The translations under genes were made by a program, and so were the position numbers. Positions 1 to 5,484 of a DNA stretch of 8,417 nt are shown here, in pieces. The notes under the pieces are model-generated. The model saw only the letters and a list, made by a program, of their open reading frames with translations. It was not told where the DNA came from and ran no database searches. Numbering within the stretch: position 1 is the stretch's first letter; the number at the start of each line of letters is the position of its first letter. This DNA is from Candidatus Calditenuaceae archaeon JGI OTU-1 (GTDB lineage Archaea > Thermoproteota > Nitrososphaeria_A > Caldarchaeales > Calditenuaceae): positions 1-8,417 of the forward strand of contig AWOE01000075.1 in NCBI GenBank assembly GCA_000494145.1, read 5' to 3'.

Positions 1-150
1 GAGCACCTGATCGTCAACGGCCGGTTCGTCGTGCGAGACGGGGTTCTGGTGGGTGCGGACCTCGGGGCCCTGCTGGAGAAGGCGGGTCTGATGGCGGAAA
101 GGCTGGAGGAGGCGCTTCGGGACCTCAGATTCCGAGGTAGCGGGACTTGA
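1..150 (+). CDS. Amidohydrolase (MtaD/chlorohydrolase-like), C-terminal end only
   Basis: This is the last 49 codons of a gene entering from the left edge, ending in TGA. The visible peptide contains VNGRFVVRDGVLVG followed by a helix rich in Leu, Glu and Ala (ALLEKAGLMAERLEEALRDL). That is the usual end of cytosine-deaminase/MtaD-type metal-dependent hydrolases: the last strands of the small beta domain, 'vNGrvVvrdGrl', then a helical tail. These enzymes deaminate or hydrolyse small heterocycles such as S-adenosylhomocysteine or methylthioadenosine. The catalytic barrel and metal ligands lie outside the window, so the substrate cannot be named. Its end overlaps the convergent livF-like tail by 26 bases, so both tails seem to belong to one natural locus, different from the RNA polymerase locus that follows. 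Confidence 0.7.
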   Translation, partial: EHLIVNGRFVVRDGVLVGADLGALLEKAGLMAERLEEALRDLRFRGSGT

Positions 151-406
151 CGTCGTCGTTCGCCATCAGCTCCGCTGACCTCCCCTCCATCACGACCGAG
201 CCGCTCTCGATGACGTAGGTCCTGTCGGAGACCGACATGGCGAGGTACGCGTCCTGCTCCACCACCAGCTCCATTAACCCCTCCCTGACGAAGTACTCGT
301 ACGATCTGAAGTGGTGCGCCACCAGCCCTTCCTCCTCGACAACGGCCCTCGCCACGGTCCAGAGCTCTTCGTCGGTGAAGGACTCGCGATGGATCTTGCC
401 CTTCAT
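125..406 (-). CDS. Chimeric ORF: RpoB N-terminus joined to LivF C-terminus
   Basis: This 93-residue frame mixes two unrelated proteins. Residues 1-47 match the start of archaeal RNA polymerase subunit B: FTDEELWTVARAVVEEEGLV, then HHFRSYEYFVREGL, the conserved 'eGLvxHHxxSYxxFvxxGL' block. Residues 48-93 match the end of the branched-chain amino acid ABC transporter ATPase LivF: VVEQDAYLAMSVSDRTYVIE, then SGSVVMEGRSAELM and terminal SRYLGI. The 5' end is natural: its ATG overlaps the rpoH stop as ATGA, the expected rpoH-rpoB arrangement. The rest of rpoB (over 1000 residues) and the Walker A, signature and Walker B parts of LivF are absent. The product should be neither a polymerase subunit nor a transporter. 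The cause is either misassembly or a true deletion/recombination. I am confident in both halves but not in the cause. Confidence 0.85.
   Translation of the reverse strand: MKGKIHRESFTDEELWTVARAVVEEEGLVAHHFRSYEYFVREGLMELVVEQDAYLAMSVSDRTYVIESGSVVMEGRSAELMANDDVKSRYLGI
254..268. other. Junction between rpoB-like and livF-like sequence
   Basis: Read on the minus strand, codons before this stretch are RpoB-like and codons after it LivF-like. The stretch itself encodes LVVEQ (CTG GTG GTG GAG CAG). 'LVEQ' is the normal LivF motif, and a Leu-Val pair also fits the RpoB helix, so a few bases of shared sequence could have promoted the join. The reading frame stays open across it. There is no transposase, terminal repeat or target duplication nearby to suggest a mobile element. 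Confidence 0.7.
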
Positions 407-747
407 GCCTCGTCCACCACCCTGTAGTAAACGGTCACACCGGCTGTGGGCGACGTTTTCGTGATCTTGATTATGTCACCGGGCTTCGCACCGAGCTTCC
501 TGACCACGGGATCCGACGTGAGTATCTTCGGCAGCTGCGGCCTCGTGGTCTTGTACCTCCTCAGCACCTCCTCCTGTTCCTCCGGCGAGAGGAGCTCGTG
601 GACCAGCCTCCACCCGAAGACCTCCAGCTCCACGATCCGAGGGTGAGTCTCCTTTACCTCCGCGGCCTCCCCAACTCTCTCCTTCGCCGCAGATGCTCTC
701 ACCTTCTTGCCCTTCGACTTGGACGAGAGCTGACCGGTGGACACCAA
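403..747 (-). CDS. rpoH: DNA-directed RNA polymerase subunit H (Rpb5-like)
   Basis: Subunit H (Rpo5) is the archaeal counterpart of the C-terminal domain of eukaryotic Rpb5 and sits at the lower jaw of RNA polymerase near downstream DNA. The family signature is clear: LVHELLSPEEQEEVLRRY, then QLPKILTSDPVVRKLGAKPG, then IKITKTSPTAGVTVYYRVV, covering about residues 48-111 of 114. Archaeal RpoH is usually about 75-85 residues, so the first 35 or so, basic and Ala/Ser/Lys-rich, are an extension. I chose the TTG at the right end because a G-rich Shine-Dalgarno (GGGGGG, 751-756) precedes it and a TATA box lies about 45 bases upstream. An internal GTG (residue 39) would give a conventional 76-residue protein. 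Its stop overlaps the rpoB-like ATG, as in normal archaeal rpoH-rpoB operons, although here the rpoB reading frame is broken. Confidence 0.93.
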   Translation of the reverse strand: MVSTGQLSSKSKGKKVRASAAKERVGEAAEVKETHPRIVELEVFGWRLVHELLSPEEQEEVLRRYKTTRPQLPKILTSDPVVRKLGAKPGDIIKITKTSPTAGVTVYYRVVDEA

Positions 748-786
748 AATCCCCCCAAATGCGCTGGGTGGATCTATTGAATGACC

Positions 787-796
787 GTTTTATCAA
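787..796 (-). promoter_or_regulatory. Box A (TATA) promoter for rpoH
   Basis: On the minus strand this reads TTGATAAAAC, an AT-rich island in GC-rich DNA. Its centre is about 45 bases before the proposed TTG start, predicting transcription from about position 765 and a short leader containing the GGGGGG ribosome binding site. The divergent acetyltransferase promoter lies about 35 bases away. Confidence 0.5.
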
Positions 797-824
797 CATT
801 TGTCGCAACGAAGTTGAGTCGTTG

Positions 825-836
825 AAAAACCTTATC
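825..836 (+). promoter_or_regulatory. Box A (TATA) promoter for the acetyltransferase gene
   Basis: AAAAACCTTATC is centred about 40 bases before the proposed TTG start. A start of transcription near 857-860 would leave a leader of about ten bases holding a GAGGT ribosome binding site (around 859-863). This argues for the TTG at 870 rather than an in-frame TTG at 840, which would lie before the transcript begins. Confidence 0.45.
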
Positions 837-869
837 ACCTTGAAGCCGGATTGGGGACGAGGTCGAGGG

Positions 870-1367
870 TTGGAGGTCATCAGGACGAGCGACGCGATCT
901 ACCGTCTGAGGCCTGTCTCCGAGGACGAGATACTCGAGGTGATGAACGTGAACCGCCTCACTCTCCCGGAGAACTACACCTACTCGTTCTTCTACAGCAT
1001 AGCCAAGAGCTTCCCTAACAGCTTCATTGTCGCCGAGCACGAGGGGAAGATCGTCGGCTACATCATGTGCAGGGTCGAGCGGGGCTTCTCGAAGCTCGGA
1101 GGGCTCAGGTTCAGGAAGCTGGGCCACGTCATCTCGATCGCCGTGCTGCCGGAGCACAGGAGGAAAGGGCTGGGTAGGGCGTTGATGCTGGAGGCGATGA
1201 GGGCGCTGAAGAACGATTACGGGTGCGACGAGATCTACCTCGAGGTTCGGGTCTCGAACCATCCTGCGATCAACCTCTACAAATCACTTGGTTTAAAAAT
1301 TGTCGACACGATAAAGCACTACTACCTTGACGGTGAGGACGCATACGTTATGGCTGCAGAGCTCTGA
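870..1367 (+). CDS. rimI: GNAT N-terminal acetyltransferase, Ard1/RimI type
   Basis: This protein probably transfers acetyl groups from acetyl-CoA to protein N-termini; the Sulfolobus Ard1 homologue is a broad N-alpha-acetyltransferase. Landmarks of that family are present in order in 165 residues: NRLTLPENY (substrate loop), VAEHEGKIVGYIMCRVERGF, GHVISIAVLPEHRRKGLGRA with the acetyl-CoA pyrophosphate loop RRKGLG, EIYLEVRVSNHPAINLYKSL, and HYYLDGEDAYVMA near the C-terminus. The length matches archaeal Ard1 (about 165-170). The TTG start follows a GAGGT motif by about six bases; the reading frame stays open further upstream, but that part does not resemble the family and runs through the promoter region. 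The gene is divergent from rpoH and convergent with the membrane zinc-ribbon gene. The symbol rimI is the usual annotation; ard1 is equally apt. Confidence 0.92.
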   Translation: MEVIRTSDAIYRLRPVSEDEILEVMNVNRLTLPENYTYSFFYSIAKSFPNSFIVAEHEGKIVGYIMCRVERGFSKLGGLRFRKLGHVISIAVLPEHRRKGLGRALMLEAMRALKNDYGCDEIYLEVRVSNHPAINLYKSLGLKIVDTIKHYYLDGEDAYVMAAEL

Positions 1368-1401
1368 CCGTTTGGTAATTGTCGGTTTCGCTATTACAGC
1401 A

Positions 1402-2301
1402 TCAGCTTGCCAAATGAACCCTGAGGTCTGAATAGCACTGGGTGCAGACGAACCTGTCCGCGGATATCCGCTTTGCGATCCTCAGTGGAGCCGAGCACAC
1501 AGGACACCTCAACCCGTAGGGCGCCTTTTGGAAGGCTGCCCCGCATGAAGCGCAAGAACTGCTGGTGAGGGGAGATTCGGTGCCGCAGCGGCTACAGATT
1601 ATCGACGTTCCCATCGAGACCACCTCCACCCTGACCTTCTGGACCGGACGTGCTGGGCGCGTTGTCACCGCACCCGCTCCTCGAGAGGCCTCACCCGCTA
1701 TCTGCAGCGGACCCATGCGCTCAGCTCGCGTCCGAACCGGTAGATGCGGGGCCACCGGCGCGCCCCACGTCCTCGGATAGGGCCTGTAACGGAGGAACGA
1801 GATGCCTGCCATCAGCCCGGAGAGCATCAGAAGGCCGCCCATGTACAGAAAGGTTCCCTCCGGACCTTCAGGCAGCTGGACTTCACGCCCCAAACCGATA
1901 GCCACCGCATCGAAGTAGAGGACTGCTGGGACGCTGACCGCAGCCAAGTAAAAGGTCGGCATCCTCGAGAGCCTTCCGAACCTGATGTAGGAGACTGCCT
2001 CCATGAAGGAGTAGACGGTCCAAGGCACCGCGGCGTAGAGCAGCATGGGACCGCTCGATCCGCCCGCTTCGATGACGAACGCTCCGATGACGATCAGGTA
2101 GGTCAACGCGCCGAGGGATCCCAACACGAGGGACGTGATGCCTGCCAGCCTGTCCGTCCTAGCGAGCTCCCTCCAGCCCAAGGCCCTGAAGATCACCGAG
2201 ACCGGGTACGTAGCGAAAGCCAGATAGAGGGTCAGACCCGCGGTGACGAAGACGGACGAGTTGGCGATGCAGAGGAAGTACCCGATCGCGAGCTTCCTCA
2301 A
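1402..2301 (-). CDS. Multi-pass membrane protein with two C-terminal zinc ribbons
   Basis: I do not recognise a named family. The first 175 or so residues hold about five hydrophobic segments, roughly 3-35, 52-80, 84-106, 117-137 and 149-170. A linker rich in Ala, Arg and Pro (about 175-230) follows, then two four-cysteine zinc ribbons: C236-x2-C239 with C250-x2-C253, and C266-x2-C269 with C286-x2-C289. This architecture (membrane anchor plus a cytoplasmic 'zinc-ribbon' tail) is common in archaeal proteins of unknown role; the ribbons may bind nucleic acid or a protein partner, but that is inference. The TTG start has a strong AGGAGAG ribosome binding site four bases before it. The gene begins 28 bases after the nucleotidyltransferase stop, so it is probably cotranscribed, although an AT-rich stretch at that stop could also serve as a promoter. 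It is convergent with the acetyltransferase gene, 34 bases apart. Confidence 0.75.
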   Translation of the reverse strand: MRKLAIGYFLCIANSSVFVTAGLTLYLAFATYPVSVIFRALGWRELARTDRLAGITSLVLGSLGALTYLIVIGAFVIEAGGSSGPMLLYAAVPWTVYSFMEAVSYIRFGRLSRMPTFYLAAVSVPAVLYFDAVAIGLGREVQLPEGPEGTFLYMGGLLMLSGLMAGISFLRYRPYPRTWGAPVAPHLPVRTRAERMGPLQIAGEASRGAGAVTTRPARPVQKVRVEVVSMGTSIICSRCGTESPLTSSSCASCGAAFQKAPYGLRCPVCSAPLRIAKRISADRFVCTQCYSDLRVHLAS

Positions 2302-2329
2302 TCTCTCCTGTTCGGGAGCTGACCGATAA

Positions 2330-3037
2330 TTATTTCTTCTGCCTTAGGACCGCGTCGGCCTCCTCCAGGTCCTTGTGCGAATCGATCGATTTCCAGAAGC
2401 AGTCCGTGAACGGAACCGCGGTGAGCTGGCCCTTTGCAGCGAGCGACGGAAAGACCTCCCGCTCGAGGTCGCCCCTTTCCGGTATCTCCTCGAGGACCTC
2501 GGACCGTAACGCGTAGACGCCGGCGTTTATCCAGTAGTCGCCGAGTACGGGCTTCTCCCTGAAGCCCCTGACGAGCCCCGTGCTCCGGTCGAAGTCGACT
2601 ATCCCGTAGGGAGAAGGAAGGGGGACGACGGCCATCGCCGCCATCCTCTCGCCCGTCGCCTCTAGGACCCTGATCGGGTTCAGGTCTGTCAGGACGTCGC
2701 CGTTGAGCACGAGGAAGCTCTCCCCGCCGCTCAGCAGGTGCTCAGCGTTCCGGAGGGCCCCGGCGGTCCCGAGGGGCTCCGTTTCGAAGACGTAACCTAT
2801 CTTCACGCCTAGGTGGTTTCCCCCTCCCAGCTCTTCGACCAGCTTCTCCTTCAGGTAGCCCGCGCAGACGACGAAGCTCCTGATGCCGTAGGACGCCAGC
2901 CAGCGGATCTGCCACTCGATGATGGGCCTCTCGGCCACCTTCAGCAGCGGCTTCGGGACCGTGTCGGTCAGGGGCCTCAACCTCTTCCCGTATCCTCCGG
3001 CGAGGATGACCGCCTTCGGCGAAGCTTCCCGTCTCAA
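2330..3037 (-). CDS. Sugar-1-phosphate nucleotidyltransferase
   Basis: This enzyme should join an NTP to a sugar 1-phosphate, making an NDP-sugar for glycan or glycolipid synthesis in the cytoplasm. The family motifs are present: ILAGGYGKRLRPLTDTVPKP (nucleotide-binding loop and lysine, near residues 11-30), EPLGTAGALRNA, LVLNGDVLTD with the metal-binding Asp, GFREKP, and INAGVYAL. The 235-residue length fits the short group without a C-terminal left-handed beta-helix (HddC/RmlA-like and mannose-1-phosphate guanylyltransferase-like), so the base and sugar cannot be fixed. I chose the TTG that follows a GGAGG ribosome binding site (3043-3047) by about five bases; the frame continues eight codons upstream to another TTG at 3061, but that leaves no room for a leader after the TATA box. 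It is divergent from the secreted-protein gene and upstream of the membrane zinc-ribbon gene. Confidence 0.9.
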   Translation of the reverse strand: MRREASPKAVILAGGYGKRLRPLTDTVPKPLLKVAERPIIEWQIRWLASYGIRSFVVCAGYLKEKLVEELGGGNHLGVKIGYVFETEPLGTAGALRNAEHLLSGGESFLVLNGDVLTDLNPIRVLEATGERMAAMAVVPLPSPYGIVDFDRSTGLVRGFREKPVLGDYWINAGVYALRSEVLEEIPERGDLEREVFPSLAAKGQLTAVPFTDCFWKSIDSHKDLEEADAVLRQKK

Positions 3038-3061
3038 CCCGTCCTCCAAGATCCCCAACAA

Positions 3062-3075
3062 CTTAAGATATTTTG
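3062..3075. promoter_or_regulatory. Shared AT-rich element, probable bidirectional promoter
   Basis: A single AT-rich run (CTTAAGATATTTT) sits in the 62-base gap between two divergent genes. Read leftward it gives AAAATATCTTAAG, about 30 bases before the nucleotidyltransferase TTG; read rightward it gives TTAAGATATTTT, about 30 bases before the ATG of the secreted-protein gene. Both distances suit archaeal promoters with very short or no leaders. No second TATA-like run is visible in the gap. Confidence 0.5.
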
Positions 3076-3099
3076 CGAGGTGCTCCGGGTGGTCGGCGG

Positions 3100-3765
3100 A
3101 TGAAGGTCTGGCACGTGATGTTGCTGGCGCTCCTCCTCGCGCTCCTCATGCTCGCATTCAGCTCGCTGGGTTCGGTCGGCAACTCCAGCGTTGAAGGGCT
3201 GGGCCTCCTCCACAGGGTCAACGTGAAGGTCCTGATGGTGGATTTCCAGAACGAGGCGCGGCCGGTAGCGGGCGCTCTGGTGGTGATCGGCGACAGGAGG
3301 GCCCTGACGTCCTCCGACGGTACCGCGACGATCTCCGTGCCTCCCGGCAGATACAGCAGCTACTTCAAGCATCCAGACCCGAGGCTCTCGGTGGTCGTCA
3401 GGGAGCTGAACGTGGAGGGGGACGTCGAGGTTCAGGTGGTCTTCGAGTTGAGGCCTCTCAGGTTAGCGGGTGCCACCTTTGATTGGGGCGGCAGCAACTC
3501 TTCCGTCTCGCTCGAGGCCGAGGTTCCCGAAGCGGATCTGGCCTTCGCCTCGACGCCTGTCATCTTCGGTTACTCGTCTGAGGGGGAGCTCGTCAGGCTC
3601 TCGTCAACCGCCGACGACTACTCCTACTTCTCGACCATGTTGAGGCCCGGCGAGCGGAACGTCCTCGCCTTCGAGGTCCACGGCGAAAAGCGGATTGCGG
3701 TCATCCTCCCTTCCTCCTACCTGCCGGTCCAGCTGGTCAGGATCTCCGTCTCCCGAACGAGTTGA
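3100..3765 (+). CDS. Secreted or membrane-anchored protein with CarboxypepD_reg-like domain
   Basis: A 221-residue protein of unknown function. Residues 1-28 (MKVWHVMLLALLLALLMLAF and following) form one hydrophobic segment after a single Lys, either an export signal or an uncleaved anchor. Residues 45-105 resemble a carboxypeptidase-regulatory-like/Ig-fold domain: ARPVAGALVVIGDRRALTSS, then DGTATISVPPGRY, the usual 'v.gA.V.v....t..dG.a.i.vp.G.Y' pattern. The rest is rich in beta-forming residues and ends PVQLVRISVSRTS, with no second membrane segment. It probably sits outside the cell or on its surface. The ATG is chosen because it directly precedes the hydrophobic segment and lies at the right distance from the TATA element for a leaderless transcript; the frame continues upstream to a TTG at 3073 inside the promoter. 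Its last 29 bases overlap the end of convergent tpiA. Confidence 0.72.
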   Translation: MKVWHVMLLALLLALLMLAFSSLGSVGNSSVEGLGLLHRVNVKVLMVDFQNEARPVAGALVVIGDRRALTSSDGTATISVPPGRYSSYFKHPDPRLSVVVRELNVEGDVEVQVVFELRPLRLAGATFDWGGSNSSVSLEAEVPEADLAFASTPVIFGYSSEGELVRLSSTADDYSYFSTMLRPGERNVLAFEVHGEKRIAVILPSSYLPVQLVRISVSRTS

Positions 3766-4438
3766 GAGCGGCCTCGCAGACCGATGTCAGGAAGCTCTGC
3801 GGGTCCTTCGCCTTGACGAAAGCCGAAGATATCAGGACGCCGACCGTGCCCAGCTCGATGGCCCTTGCGACGTCCTCGGGGCTCGAGATGCCGGCGCCGC
3901 ATATGACAGGGACCTCCAGTCCGAGCGACCTGATCGTACTGATCGATTCGGTGACGACCTCGGGTTTCGCCTTCGACACGGAGATGCCCGTCCCTATCAG
4001 CTCCGGCGGCTCGATCGCGACGTAGTCGGGTCCGAGCGCCGCAACCGCTTTTGCAACGCTCGGTGTGTCGGCACAGACCACCGAGACGAGTCCCTGCTCC
4101 CTCAGGGCCTCGACCGCCCCGGCTATCTCCGAGATCCCGAGCCTCCTCTCCGAATGGTTGACCAGGCTCCCCGCAGCCCCTGCCTCCCTCAGGGCAAGCG
4201 CCGTGACGTGTCCGGTCCAGCTCCCTTCCCTGTGGTGGTCGACGTGCTGTGCCAGAACGATCACCTCGTACCTGCTGGAGATCCTGTAAACGTCTGTGGA
4301 TTGGACCGCCACCGCCACGTTCACCCCCAGTTCCCTCGAGACGGTTTCGGCGACGTAGGCCAGCCTCTCCGCACCGATCCCCGTCGCCTCCCGGTATGTC
4401 TTGAAGTTCAGTATCACGACCGGTGGCGACCAGACCAA
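3737..4438 (-). CDS. tpiA: Triosephosphate isomerase, archaeal type
   Basis: TIM interconverts dihydroxyacetone phosphate and glyceraldehyde 3-phosphate in glycolysis and gluconeogenesis. The 233-residue length matches the short archaeal group (about 225-230) rather than the 250-residue bacterial enzyme. The active site is complete: ILNFKTY with the substrate-binding Asn and Lys near residues 10-12, SLVNHSERR with the electrophilic His, and VAIEPPELIGTG with the catalytic Glu at the start of the flexible loop 6. The phosphate-binding ends CGAGISS and VGVLISSAFVKA are also present. The TTG start follows a GGTGAGG motif by about seven bases and puts the first beta strand at residues 5-10, as expected; the frame stays open far upstream (to 4918), but that part is antisense to the CARF gene. 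The final 29 bases overlap the convergent secreted-protein gene. A weak TATA-like run (GTTTTTCAG on the minus strand, 4464-4472) could be its promoter. Confidence 0.95.
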   Translation of the reverse strand: MVWSPPVVILNFKTYREATGIGAERLAYVAETVSRELGVNVAVAVQSTDVYRISSRYEVIVLAQHVDHHREGSWTGHVTALALREAGAAGSLVNHSERRLGISEIAGAVEALREQGLVSVVCADTPSVAKAVAALGPDYVAIEPPELIGTGISVSKAKPEVVTESISTIRSLGLEVPVICGAGISSPEDVARAIELGTVGVLISSAFVKAKDPQSFLTSVCEAALNSFGRRRS

Positions 4439-4538
4439 TTCCGCCTCACCTTCGAGGCCCCTCTGAAAAACCTCCTCCGGATCGAGGCTGCGGTGCAGCG
4501 CTGGGTCCGCGCTTCCCGTCCCCACAACGCGTCTCCAC

Positions 4539-4564
4539 GAAATCCTGTGAAATCCCATATACGG
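4539..4564 (+). promoter_or_regulatory. Putative promoter and short direct repeat before the CARF gene
   Basis: CATATACGG (around 4556-4564) is a TATA-like element about 35 bases before the TTG of the CARF gene. Just upstream, GAAATCC occurs twice (4539-4545 and 4549-4555), ten bases apart, one turn of the helix, which would suit a dimeric regulator or reinforce the BRE region. Both are weak single observations. Confidence 0.3.
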
Positions 4565-4594
4565 CACGTCTCGCTCATCACGACGGGTGGGGAT

Positions 4595-5401
4595 TTGCCG
4601 CGGAAGAACTACGTTCACATAGTGACGGTAGGTGCGAGCCTCCTCTCGAACGCGCTCAGGGAAGATGAGCGGGTCAGGAACCTCCTCGGAGAGACGGGGA
4701 GTATGAGGAACGTTGAGGCCGCGTTGAGGAACGGTGTCATCGACAGGAAGAGGCTGATCGATGCGCTGGTCTCCTACATCGCGAGCAAGGGAAGTACTGC
4801 ATCGGCCGAGCTGAACTCGATGTCGGAGCATCTCTCCTCGAAGAAGGTGAGCGTCGTCTACCTCCTCCACACCGACACGATGGTGGGAGAGGTCTGCGGC
4901 ACAGCCCTCGAACGGCACCTGCGCGGCATGGGCATATCGGTCGAGAGGATGAGGGTCGAGGGCTTCAGGAGCGAGGCGGAGTTCAGGGAGAGGGGGTTGC
5001 AGAACCTCCTACTCAGGGCACACGAGCTCGTCAAGAAGCACGAAGGGGACGTGGTGATGCTCAACGCCACTGGCGGCTTCAAGCCAGAAGGGACGGTGCT
5101 CAGCATACTGGCCTTCTTGATGGGCAGGCCGGTTTACTACAGGCACGAGGACTTCATGACGACGGTCTTCATACCTCCGCTCCCGATCGAGTGGAAGGAG
5201 GAGGTCCTCAACAAAGAGTACAGGAGCCCCCTCATGGACCTGCTGCGCGAGGGTTCGATGGACGCTGCCGAGTTCGAGAGGAAATACGGGGCCGAGGTCA
5301 AGGAGAAGATGCTGGAGGGCTTCATGCTGATCAGGGAGAGGGATGGGAGGGTGGAGCTTACGGAGTTGGGCAGGCTCATCTACAGGGTCGTCTTCTCGTG
5401 A
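4595..5401 (+). CDS. CARF protein, APE2256/Crn1-like; candidate cA4 ring nuclease
   Basis: A 268-residue CRISPR-associated protein of the Cas_APE2256 type. The N-terminal CARF domain (about 1-200) has the first-strand motif HIVTVGASLLSN (residues 8-19), a helical insert (22-85), VYLLHTDTMVGEVCGTALER (89 onward), LNATGGFK (156-163) and PVYYRHEDFMTTVFIPPLPI. The last 60 residues (LMDLLREGSMDAAEFERKYG, then MLEGFMLIRERDGRVELTEL) look like a winged helix. Members of this group from Sulfolobus (Crn1 ring nucleases) cut cyclic tetra-adenylate and so switch off type III signalling; a Ser after strand 1 and the Lys of TGGFK are reported to matter there, and both are present here (S15, K163). No HEPN RxxxxH nuclease motif is evident, so a Csx1/Csm6 RNase is less likely. 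The TTG follows GGTGGGG by about three bases; GTG at 4547 is an alternative. It converges on csa1. Ring nuclease activity is inferred. Confidence 0.85.
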   Translation: MPRKNYVHIVTVGASLLSNALREDERVRNLLGETGSMRNVEAALRNGVIDRKRLIDALVSYIASKGSTASAELNSMSEHLSSKKVSVVYLLHTDTMVGEVCGTALERHLRGMGISVERMRVEGFRSEAEFRERGLQNLLLRAHELVKKHEGDVVMLNATGGFKPEGTVLSILAFLMGRPVYYRHEDFMTTVFIPPLPIEWKEEVLNKEYRSPLMDLLREGSMDAAEFERKYGAEVKEKMLEGFMLIRERDGRVELTELGRLIYRVVFS

Positions 5402-5484
5402 CCCCGATCGACGAGAGATGCCCGTGTGCCTCTCTCTCCAAGGGCGTATGCACATCAAGCCCACAGGTCTATTACCTATGGACG

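Noticed and set aside
125..406. Natural two-domain regulatory protein made from RpoB and LivF pieces.
   Set aside because: Neither half is a complete folding domain (an RpoB N-terminal helix segment and the last strands and helix of an ABC ATPase), so a selected fusion is much less likely than a join artefact or deletion scar.
774..1262. Long minus-strand frame opposite the acetyltransferase gene.
   Set aside because: Its product is Arg/Asp/Pro/His-rich mirror sequence of a well-conserved GNAT gene, with no motifs of its own.
3695..4594. Open reading frame continuing 300 codons upstream of the CARF protein start on the plus strand, as if a long N-terminal domain.
   Set aside because: This part is antisense to tpiA, is Arg/Pro/Asp-rich low-quality sequence without recognisable motifs, and the CARF first strand follows a TTG with its own ribosome binding site.
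4439..4918. Open frame extending triosephosphate isomerase by 160 residues at its N-terminus.
   Set aside because: It is antisense to the CARF gene and has His/Arg-rich shadow composition; archaeal TIM begins directly at the first beta strand.
5424..5455. Possible hairpin (GTGTGC with GCACAT, 20-base loop) between the convergent CARF and csa1 genes, as a terminator.
   Set aside because: It has only six pairs, one of them G-T, a long loop and no following T-run; not enough to call a terminator.
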